DNA from: Humibacillus xanthopallidus
Lineage (GTDB): Bacteria; Actinomycetota; Actinomycetes; Actinomycetales; Dermatophilaceae
Length of the DNA: 64,000 bases
Assembly: GCF_006717145.1 (NCBI RefSeq)
Contig: NZ_VFQF01000002.1
Location: 992,001-1,056,000, forward strand
Direction: 5' to 3'
Part shown: positions 57,827-64,000 of the stretch, piece after piece
Numbering within the stretch: position 1 is the first letter of the stretch
How the letters are laid out: each line of letters starts with the position of its first letter
Made by a program: the position numbers and the translations under genes
The notes under the pieces: model-generated
What the model saw: the letters and a program-made list of their open reading frames with translations, nothing else
What the model was told of the DNA's origin: nothing
Databases searched by the model: none

Positions 57827-59389
57827 TCAGGAGTGCGACAGCGCGCTCTTGATCTCCACCTTGAGCACCTTGCCGACCTTGGACCGGGGGAGGTCGGACC
57901 AGACGTGAACGGCCTTGGGCGCCTTGACAGAGCCGATGCGTGCCTTGACGAAGGCGATGAGCTCCTCGGCGTCGACAGCCTTGCCCGGGAGCACCTGCAC
58001 GACGGCCTCGACCCGCTCACCCCACCGATCGTCTGGGAGCCCGACGACGGCGCAGTCCTGGACGTCGGGGTGCTGCATGAGGGCCTGCTCGACCTCGGTG
58101 GAGTAGACGTTGAAGCCGCCGCTGATGATCATGTCCTTGGCCCGGTCGACGATGTGCAGGAAACCCTCGTCGTCGAGGTAGCCGATGTCGCCGGTGTGGT
58201 GCCAGCCGAAGCGGGACGCCTCGGCCGTGGCCTCAGGGTTCTTGTAGTAGCCCGGCATGACGAGCGAGGACCGGACGACGATCTCGCCCCGATCTCCCTG
58301 CGGCAGCAGGCCGCCGAGCGAGTCCATGATGCCGACCGTGACGAGGGGCGAGGGCCGCCCCGCCGACGACAGCCGCTCGACCGCCACAGATCCGTCGGCC
58401 CGGAAGTGGTCCGCCGGAGGCATCATCGAGATCATCATCGGCGCCTCGGTCTGGCCGAAGATCTGCGCCATCGGTCCGATCCGCTGGAGTGCCTCCTCGA
58501 GCCGGGTCACGGACATCGGAGCAGCGCCGTACCAGAAGCACTGCAACGACGACAGGTCCGTGGAGTCGAGGGCCTCGTGGCCCAACAGCATGTAGATGAG
58601 GGTGGGCGGCAGGAACGTGTGCGTCACGTGGTGGTGCTCGACGAGATGGAGGAAGCCGCCGACGTCGGGTGCACGCATGATGACGATCTCGCCGCCGAGG
58701 CAGAGGATCGGGAAGCAGAGGACCCCCGCGGCATGGGTGAGCGGGGCCAGCGCGAGATAGACCGGACGCCCCTCGAAGGGGTAGCCCATGAGGGTCAGGG
58801 CGGTCATCGTCTCGAGGTTCGTGCCCGTGAGCATGACGCCCTTGGGCCGGCCGGTGGTCCCTCCGGTGCCGACGATCATCGCGAGGTCGTCGACGGCATC
58901 GAGGTCGGGCTCCTCCGAGGCGTCGGGCGCCCCCTCCGACAGGAACGCCTCCCAGGTGATCGCCCCGGAGACGCCCTCACTGACGTCCTCACCGGCGTCG
59001 GCGTCGAGGCACACCCACGTGTGCACCCGGGGGAGCTCGTGGCGGATGCGTGCGACGAGCCCGCTGAAGGCGCGCTGGAAGATGAGGACCGAGCAGTCCG
59101 ACAGCTCGAGGAGCTCGCGGTTCTCCGCGGCCTCGTTGCGCGGGTTGATCGGGCACCAGACGGCTCCCGCGCGGCTGATCCCGAAGACGCACGAGAAGGC
59201 GACGGGGTCGTTGGCGGAGAGAACGGCGACCTTTTCGCCCGGCCGGACCCCGCGGCCCGCCAGCGCCGTGGCCACGCGGAACGACATGGCCCGCACGGCG
59301 GCATACGTCATCGACTGCCCGTCTGTGGTGAGGCAGGGGGCCTCGGGGCCGAGCGACGCGCCCTTGTCGAGGTAGTCGACGATCCGCAC
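57827..59389 (-). CDS. AMP-dependent acyl-CoA ligase
   Basis: This 520-residue ANL-superfamily ligase has the P-loop AMIVGTGGTTGRPKGVM, the YGAAPMSVTRLEEAL segment, FGQTEAPM, the hinge-region GWHHTGDIGYLDDEGFLHIVDRAKDMI and the C-terminal catalytic lysine in PRSKVGKVLK. It activates a fatty or aromatic acid to acyl-AMP and then acyl-CoA in the cytoplasm. The class resembles long-chain and cyclohexane-type ligases. The SDR 63 bases upstream on the same strand probably shares its operon and pathway. The GTG at 59389 is the start. Confidence 0.9.
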   Translation of the reverse strand: MRIVDYLDKGASLGPEAPCLTTDGQSMTYAAVRAMSFRVATALAGRGVRPGEKVAVLSANDPVAFSCVFGISRAGAVWCPINPRNEAAENRELLELSDCSVLIFQRAFSGLVARIRHELPRVHTWVCLDADAGEDVSEGVSGAITWEAFLSEGAPDASEEPDLDAVDDLAMIVGTGGTTGRPKGVMLTGTNLETMTALTLMGYPFEGRPVYLALAPLTHAAGVLCFPILCLGGEIVIMRAPDVGGFLHLVEHHHVTHTFLPPTLIYMLLGHEALDSTDLSSLQCFWYGAAPMSVTRLEEALQRIGPMAQIFGQTEAPMMISMMPPADHFRADGSVAVERLSSAGRPSPLVTVGIMDSLGGLLPQGDRGEIVVRSSLVMPGYYKNPEATAEASRFGWHHTGDIGYLDDEGFLHIVDRAKDMIISGGFNVYSTEVEQALMQHPDVQDCAVVGLPDDRWGERVEAVVQVLPGKAVDAEELIAFVKARIGSVKAPKAVHVWSDLPRSKVGKVLKVEIKSALSHS

Positions 59390-59452
59390 GACTCGGCGCT
59401 CAGCGCTCGCGCGTGGCCGCGCCCGGAGCGCGGGAACCGCCCGTCACGGCGC

Positions 59453-60244
59453 TCACATCCCCATGCCGCCGTCGACGGGCAGGCCCACCCCGGTGATGAA
59501 CTTCGCGGCGTCGGAGGCGAGGAAGACGACGGCGTCGGCCATGTCGTCGACCTGGCCGAGCCGGCCCGCGGGGGTGAGGCCGACGACGGCCTCGACGGCC
59601 GCCTCGGGGGAGGGGAAGAGGCCGAGCTCCGCGACGTCGTTGGCGAGCCCGGCACCCATAGCGGTCGGCACGAGGCCGGGGTAGATGCAGTTCACCCGCA
59701 CGCCGTAGCCGAGCTTGCCGGACTCCATCGCGGCAACGCGCGTGAGGCGGTCGACGGCCGACTTCGTCGCGGAGTAGACGGCGATGCCGGGGAAGGCGAT
59801 CGTCGCCGCCACCGACGCGACGTTGACGATGCTGCCACCCCTGCCGGCCGCGCCGCCGGGGCGCATGGCCCGCAGGCCGTGCTTGATCCCGAGGGTCGTG
59901 CCGAGGATGTTGACCTCGAGCATGCGCCGGATGTCGGCGGGGTCGACCTCGCTGATGAGGCTCGTGACCTCGATGCCTGCGTTGTTGACGAGGATGTCGA
60001 GGCCGCCGAGGCGCTCGACCGTCTCGGTGACGGCATTGACCCAGGAGTCCTCGTCGGTCACGTCATGCCGCACGAAGCCGTGCCCGTCACCGAGGGCGCT
60101 CGCGGTCTGCGCGCCGGACTCCTGCACGTCGGCGACCATGACGCGCGCACCTGCCGCAGCGAGTGCCGCAGCCATGCCCTCTCCGAGCCCCTGCGCCGCT
60201 CCGGTGACGAGGGCGATGCGCCCGGTGAGGTCGATGGACGTCAT
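59453..60244 (-). CDS. SDR family oxidoreductase
   Basis: This 263-residue classical SDR has TGAAQGLG (cofactor, about 15-22), an acidic Asp (VADVQES) after the second strand that favours NAD(H), NNAG, the catalytic Ser in VNVASVAATIAFPG and Tyr-x3-Lys in AVYSATKSAVD. The GLPVDGGMGM end is typical of 3-alpha-hydroxysteroid or beta-ketoacyl reductase-like members. It is divergent from a TetR regulator with two tandem palindromes between. With the acyl-CoA ligase it may oxidise a hydroxyacyl compound, but the substrate is unknown. Confidence 0.9.
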   Translation of the reverse strand: MTSIDLTGRIALVTGAAQGLGEGMAAALAAAGARVMVADVQESGAQTASALGDGHGFVRHDVTDEDSWVNAVTETVERLGGLDILVNNAGIEVTSLISEVDPADIRRMLEVNILGTTLGIKHGLRAMRPGGAAGRGGSIVNVASVAATIAFPGIAVYSATKSAVDRLTRVAAMESGKLGYGVRVNCIYPGLVPTAMGAGLANDVAELGLFPSPEAAVEAVVGLTPAGRLGQVDDMADAVVFLASDAAKFITGVGLPVDGGMGM

Positions 60245-60309
60245 GGCGGCTCCTTTGCCGGCGGGTCACGGTGCGTCGGCACCGGTGTGGGAGCACAGTG
60301 CTGCAGGAT

Positions 60310-60347
60310 CTTGACAGTTGTCAAGGGATTCCTTGACAGTTGTCAAG
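60310..60347. promoter_or_regulatory. Tandem TetR operators in the divergent promoter
   Basis: Two identical 16-bp palindromes, CTTGACAGTTGTCAAG, occupy 60310-60325 and 60332-60347, with centres 22 bases apart, two helical turns. Each contains TTGACA on both strands, so they overlap the -35 elements of both genes. Confidence 0.88.
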
Positions 60348-60426
60348 ATCGGCAGTCGGGGTGGGCGTCGCGTGCCCCGGCGCAGCGGGAGACGCCCGCA
60401 CGACGACGGAGGACGGTGAGTCAGGC

Positions 60427-61077
60427 GTGAGCCACGCGACCCAGGAGATCGCCCCGGCGGGGGGCCGCTTCGAGCGGGCCGGCATCGACAAGTTCGAGGC
60501 GCGCCGGGCCGAGCTGGCCGATGCGACGCTCGCCACGCTCGGTGAGCTGGGCCTCGCCCGCACGAGCCTGCGTGAGATCGCCCAGAAGACCGACTTCTCC
60601 CACGGCGTCCTGCACTACTACTTCCGCGACAAGGTCGAGCTCATCACCTTCGGCGTGCGTCGCTACAAGGAGCACTGCGTCACCCGCTACGACGCGATCG
60701 TCGCCGAATCCCCTGACGCCGCAACGCTTTCTGGGCGTTTTGCCCATGCGCTCGTCGCCACGCTCCTCGACGACACGGCGATGCACCGCCTCTGGTACGA
60801 CCTGCGCACGCAGGCGATGTTCGACGACGCACTGCTGCCCACCGTCGTCGATCTCGACCGCCAGCTCGAGGAGATGGTCTGGCGCGTCGTCTCGCGGCAC
60901 GCCGAGCTCGCCGACACCCGCGTCGCGCTCTCGCGGGCAGGGGCGTATGCCGTGTTCGACGGTCTCTTCGAAGGCGCCCTCCAGCGCCACCTCGCGGGTG
61001 ACACCACCGCGACGGGCCGCCTCCGCGACGATGCCGTCGTCCTGCTCACCCGGCTCATGGTGGCGCCGACCTCGTGA
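60427..61077 (+). CDS. TetR-family transcriptional regulator
   Basis: From GTG 60427 the product has 216 residues. It has an AcrR-type HTH (DATLATLGELGLARTSLREIAQKTDFSHGVLHYYFRDKVELITFGVRRYK) and a C-terminal effector domain of the TetR_C_6/BetI-like kind. It is divergent from the SDR-ligase pair and the tandem CTTGACAGTTGTCAAG sites between them are its probable operator. A long-chain acyl-CoA or the product of the SDR could be the effector. An earlier in-frame start at 60340 lies inside the operator and is unlikely. Confidence 0.88.
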   Translation: MSHATQEIAPAGGRFERAGIDKFEARRAELADATLATLGELGLARTSLREIAQKTDFSHGVLHYYFRDKVELITFGVRRYKEHCVTRYDAIVAESPDAATLSGRFAHALVATLLDDTAMHRLWYDLRTQAMFDDALLPTVVDLDRQLEEMVWRVVSRHAELADTRVALSRAGAYAVFDGLFEGALQRHLAGDTTATGRLRDDAVVLLTRLMVAPTS

Positions 61078-61089
61078 CGAGGCGCCGCC

Positions 61090-61830
61090 TCAGGAGGGGG
61101 CTCCGACGCCGAGCGTCTGCCACGCCCGTCGGATGTGGTCCTCGACGAGGCGTGCGGCGTCGTCGGCCTGCCCGTCGGTGATGGCCGCATAGATCGCCTC
61201 GTGGTCGTGTCGCAGCTCGTCGATGACGTGCTCCCACCCGTCGATGCGGCGGAAGCGGTCGAGGATCGGCAGTCGCATGGACTCGCGCATCGCGGCGGTG
61301 AGGTCGGCCGCCAGGAGGTTGCCGGCCGACGCGGCGATGGCCACGTGGAACGCCGTGTCGGCGTCGTTGAACTCCTCGCGCTCGATCCCCGGCTGGGCCA
61401 TGTGGTCGAGCAGCTGCCGCATACCGTCGACGTCGTCGTCCGAGGCGTGCCGCGAGGCCAGCCGAGCGCTCAGGCGCTCCAGGCTGATGCGCACCTCGAC
61501 GACATCGGGCAGCGGGAAGTTCGCGAGGGCCACGTGCAGGCGCAGGAGCCGGGTCAGGGCGTGCGCCGGCACGGCGGTCACTGTCGTGCCGGCCGCTGCT
61601 CCGGCGCCCACCGCCGACCGGACGACGCCCTGCGCCTGGAACGTTCGCACCGCCTCGCGCACGGCCGCCCGGCTGACCCCGAGGGTCTTTGCGAGCTCGC
61701 GCTCGGGCGGCAGGTGGTCGCCGACGCGCAGCTCGCCGCTGAGGATGCGGTCGTCGACCCACCGCAGGACGCGCTCGAACGCCTGCCCTCCGGCCTCGCC
61801 CGGTCTGACGACGGTCTGGTCCTTGGTCAC
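61090..61830 (-). CDS. lutR: FadR-type GntR regulator (LldR/LutR-like)
   Basis: The 246-residue protein from GTG 61830 has a GntR winged helix (FERVLRWVDDRILSGELRVGDHLPPERELAKTLGVSRAAVREAVRTFQAQGVV) and an FCD ligand domain (about 95-235) with the metal-binding pattern in DTAFHVAIAASAGN and ELRHDHEAIYAAI. It is divergent from the lactate-utilisation genes. The paired TGGTCAGACCA sites between them are typical FadR/LldR-type operators. By position it probably senses L-lactate and derepresses lutAB. It has no clear ribosome-binding site. Confidence 0.85.
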   Translation of the reverse strand: MTKDQTVVRPGEAGGQAFERVLRWVDDRILSGELRVGDHLPPERELAKTLGVSRAAVREAVRTFQAQGVVRSAVGAGAAAGTTVTAVPAHALTRLLRLHVALANFPLPDVVEVRISLERLSARLASRHASDDDVDGMRQLLDHMAQPGIEREEFNDADTAFHVAIAASAGNLLAADLTAAMRESMRLPILDRFRRIDGWEHVIDELRHDHEAIYAAITDGQADDAARLVEDHIRRAWQTLGVGAPS

Positions 61831-61870
61831 AGGGGGAGCATGACATCTCGGAACTCCGTCTGTCGCAAAA

Positions 61871-61936
61871 TGGTCAGACCACTTGACGTGCTCGGGGGGC
61901 GGTCGTAGCGTAGCGAGACGCTTAGTGGTCAGACCA
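61871..61936. promoter_or_regulatory. Pair of TGGTCAGACCA operators for the lut genes
   Basis: Identical 11-bp palindromes TGGTCAGACCA lie at 61871-61881 and 61926-61936, 55 bases apart, in the 191-base divergent region. They match the TGGTCNGACCA-type sites used by FadR-family regulators. The distance would suit looping or control of the two promoters separately. Confidence 0.85.
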
Positions 61937-62021
61937 CTAGATCGAGCCCGATGACGTGCGACCGGAGGAACCCCGTGACCGTCCACCCGATGCCGGCGAC
62001 CCACACCGCCCGGATGCTGCT

Positions 62022-62786
62022 GTGAGCCCGGCCGCGCGCAGGGGGGACGGCCCCCGCGTCGCCCTCTTCGCGACGTGCTTCAACGACACGATGTGGCCGG
62101 GCACGCCCAAGGCGACCGTCCGGCTGCTCGAGCGCCTCGGGTGCCGCGTCGAGTTCCCCCTCCAGCAGACCTGCTGCGGGCAGATGCTCACCAATACGGG
62201 GTATGCCGCCGAGGCCGTCCCGCTCGTGCGCCGCTTCGTCGACGTGTTCGGGGACTACGACCACGTCGTGGCGCCCTCGGGCTCGTGCGTCGGCTCCGTC
62301 CGCGAGCAGCACCCGATGATCGCCAAGGACGACGCCGCCCTGAGCAGCCGGGTCGCCGAGGTCGCTCCGAGGGTTCTCGAGCTCTCGGAGTTCCTCGTCG
62401 ACGTGCTCGGGGTCACCGACGTCGGCGCCTACTTCCCGCACCGCGTGACGTATCACCCGACGTGCCACTCGCTGAGGATGATCCGCGTCGCCGACCGACC
62501 GCTCCAGCTGTTGCGGGCGGTCCGTGGCATCGACCTCGTCGAGCTGGCCGGCGCCGAGGAGTGCTGCGGCTTCGGCGGCACCTTCGCGGTCAAGAACGCC
62601 GACGTCTCCATCGCCATGGGCTCCGACAAGGCCCGCAACGTCCTCGACACCGGCGCAGAGGTGCTTGTCGCAGGCGACAACTCCTGTCTCGCCCACATCG
62701 GCGGGGTCCTCGGCCGGCAACGCTCCGGGGTGCGCACCCTGCACCTCGCCGAGATCCTCGCCTCGACCGAGGAGCACCCGGCATGA
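62022..62786 (+). CDS. lutA: Lactate utilisation protein A
   Basis: The 254-residue Fe-S protein (GlcF/LutA, CCG domain) has two CCG motifs, at 51-53 (QQTCCGQM) and 181-183 (EECCGFGGTF), with preceding cysteines that bind an unusual Fe-S cluster or heterodisulfide-like site. LutABC oxidises L-lactate to pyruvate without a flavin dehydrogenase. The start is a GTG at 62022. Its stop overlaps lutB by four bases (ATGA). lutC would be expected next, beyond the window. Confidence 0.93.
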   Translation: MSPAARRGDGPRVALFATCFNDTMWPGTPKATVRLLERLGCRVEFPLQQTCCGQMLTNTGYAAEAVPLVRRFVDVFGDYDHVVAPSGSCVGSVREQHPMIAKDDAALSSRVAEVAPRVLELSEFLVDVLGVTDVGAYFPHRVTYHPTCHSLRMIRVADRPLQLLRAVRGIDLVELAGAEECCGFGGTFAVKNADVSIAMGSDKARNVLDTGAEVLVAGDNSCLAHIGGVLGRQRSGVRTLHLAEILASTEEHPA

Positions 62787-64000
62787 GCCCCGACCCCGCC
62801 CACGACCGGGCCGTCGACGGGGGAGCCGGCCACGCGGCATACCCCCCGGTGCAGGTGACGTCACCGACCTTCGTCGGGATGCCGAAGTTCCCCAAGGCCG
62901 CGCGGGCCGAGCTGGCCAACGCCCAACAGCGCCGCAACCTGCGCCACGCGACCCACACGATCCGTGACAAGCGGGCGCACGTCGTCGCCGAGGTCGACGA
63001 CTGGGAAGCCTTGCGCGTCAAGGGAGCCGACGCCAAGGACGAGGCGCTGACCCACCTGGCCGACTACCTCGAGCGCCTCGAGGAGAGCCTCACCGCCAAC
63101 GGGGCCGTCGTCCACTGGGCGCGCGACGCGGCCGAGGCGAACCGGATCGTCGTCGACATCGTGCGGGCCAAGGAGGTCGACGAGGTCGTCAAGGTCAAGT
63201 CGATGGTCACGCAGGAGATCGAGCTCAACGAGGCGCTGGAGGCCGCGGGCGTCAGCGCCTGGGAGACCGACCTCGCCGAGCTCATCGTGCAGCTCGGTCA
63301 CGACCGGCCGAGCCACATCCTCGTGCCGGCAATCCACCGCAACCGCAAGGAGATTCGCGATATCTTCGTGCGCGAGATGGGTGCGGTCGGGCGGCCGGCC
63401 CCGGAGGACCTCACGGACGACCCGGCGCGCCTCGCGGAGGCGGCGCGCCTGCACCTGCGCGAGAAGTTCATGCGGGCCAAGGTCGGCATCTCCGGCGCCA
63501 ACTTCGCCGTCGCCGACACCGGAACGCTCGTCGTCGTCGAGTCCGAGGGCAACGGCCGGATGTGCCTGACCCTGCCCGAGACCCTCATCTCGGTCGTCGG
63601 CATCGAGAAGGTCCTGCCGACGTGGGACGACCTCTCGGCGATGCTCCAGCTGCTGCCGCGGTCGAGCACCGGTGAGCGGATGAACCCCTACACGACGATG
63701 TGGACCGGCGTGCACGAGGGCGACGGACCGCAGGAGGTGCACGTCGTCCTCCTCGATAACGGGCGAAGCCACGTGCTCGCCGATCGCGTTGGGCGACAAG
63801 CGCTTCGGTGCATCCGGTGCTCGGCGTGCCTCAACGTGTGCCCGGTCTACGAGCGCACCGGTGGGCACGCCTACGGGTCGGTCTACCCCGGGCCCATCGG
63901 CGCGGTCCTCAACCCGCAGCTGCGCGGCACCGCGTCCGACATCGACCGCTCCCTGCCCTATGCCTCGAGCCTCTGCGGCGCCTGCTTCGACGCCTGCCCC
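62783..64000 (+). CDS. lutB: Lactate utilisation iron-sulfur protein B, truncated at window end
   Basis: The ATG at 62783 overlaps the lutA stop, and 406 codons are present before the window ends. The LutB pattern is plain: VTSPTFVGMPKFPKAARAELANAQQRRNLRHATHTIRDKRAHVVAEVDDWEALRVKGADAKDEAL, the LUD domain with GISGANFAVADTGTLVVVESEGN, and the ferredoxin-like cysteines CIRCSACLNVCP (from residue 343). The second motif, LCGACFDACP, is cut by the window edge. The protein is a cytoplasmic electron carrier in the lactate-oxidising complex. It was not in the supplied ORF list because it has no stop inside the window. Confidence 0.95.
   Translation, partial: MSPDPAHDRAVDGGAGHAAYPPVQVTSPTFVGMPKFPKAARAELANAQQRRNLRHATHTIRDKRAHVVAEVDDWEALRVKGADAKDEALTHLADYLERLEESLTANGAVVHWARDAAEANRIVVDIVRAKEVDEVVKVKSMVTQEIELNEALEAAGVSAWETDLAELIVQLGHDRPSHILVPAIHRNRKEIRDIFVREMGAVGRPAPEDLTDDPARLAEAARLHLREKFMRAKVGISGANFAVADTGTLVVVESEGNGRMCLTLPETLISVVGIEKVLPTWDDLSAMLQLLPRSSTGERMNPYTTMWTGVHEGDGPQEVHVVLLDNGRSHVLADRVGRQALRCIRCSACLNVCPVYERTGGHAYGSVYPGPIGAVLNPQLRGTASDIDRSLPYASSLCGACFDACP

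Noticed and set aside
57782-60430. An 882-residue plus-strand open frame opposite the acyl-CoA ligase and SDR
   Set aside because: The opposite strand carries two intact enzymes with full motif sets, and this frame has none and crosses their promoter.

Overview
The window is 64 kb of very high-GC chromosome from an actinobacterium. It carries mycothiol biosynthesis (mshA), mycothiol-dependent formaldehyde oxidation (mscR), CarD, SenX3-RegX3, a resuscitation-promoting factor behind a c-di-AMP riboswitch, and a heparin-binding-haemagglutinin-like protein. This set, with the codon use and many GTG starts, suggests the Micrococcales, probably near Intrasporangiaceae (Janibacter, Knoellia, Phycicoccus type). 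The genus is an inference, not something read directly.

Layout. 1-10 kb: housekeeping genes (end of a YgfZ/GcvT-like protein, a DUF849 enzyme, XRE regulator plus HbhA-like protein, asparaginase II, dtd, small membrane protein, cupin, MEDS-ATPase regulator, methyltransferase, mshA, YbjN protein, phosphoglycerate mutase). 10.6-17 kb: phoU divergent from senX3-regX3, a lipoprotein, carD, then ispD-SDR-ispF. 17-26 kb: mscR with a metallo-hydrolase, cysS-rlmB, a DUF929/VKOR disulfide pair, a DUF4032 protein and a Pr6Pr membrane protein. 26-37 kb: a maltose/trehalose-type ABC importer (shared-type ATPase divergent from malEFG-GH13-LacI) beside otsBA, forming an alpha-glucoside and trehalose block. 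37-43 kb: CBS protein, membrane-tethered Ser/Thr kinase, a TetR-SDR cassette bounded by a 33-bp direct repeat, riboswitch plus rpf.

43.2-48.5 kb is an integrated element in the 3' end of tRNA-Thr(TGT). Its two att-like ends are a 40-bp copy of the tRNA 3' end and a 39-bp decayed copy 5.2 kb away, and matching 11-bp iterons sit just inside both ends. The interior is mostly broken or small genes: a truncated integrase fused to surface-protein remnants, an ANTAR protein, a frameshifted HTH gene, SRPBCC, a FUSC fragment and a VOC protein. Beyond it come a LysR regulator divergent from a large secreted GH106-like hydrolase, an HTH/SRPBCC pair, PPK2, a DUF1905 protein, a hydrolase, a beta-propeller glycosidase, an acyl-CoA ligase and SDR divergent from a TetR, and the start of an LutR-like regulated lutAB lactate-utilisation operon that runs off the window.

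Two non-coding signals run through the window. One is an over-represented octamer, GTATGCCG/CGGCATAC (about 38 copies by eye), found both in genes and in the stems of terminator hairpins. The other is a set of related palindromic or tandem intergenic repeats with cores such as CGAAAGAGCA(G/C)TTCGTCG, CGAAAGGCCACT and GGCCACTCGACTGTGACGAC, sitting mainly at gene 3' ends. These, the tRNA island and the direct-repeat-bounded cassette are the least explained parts of the window.
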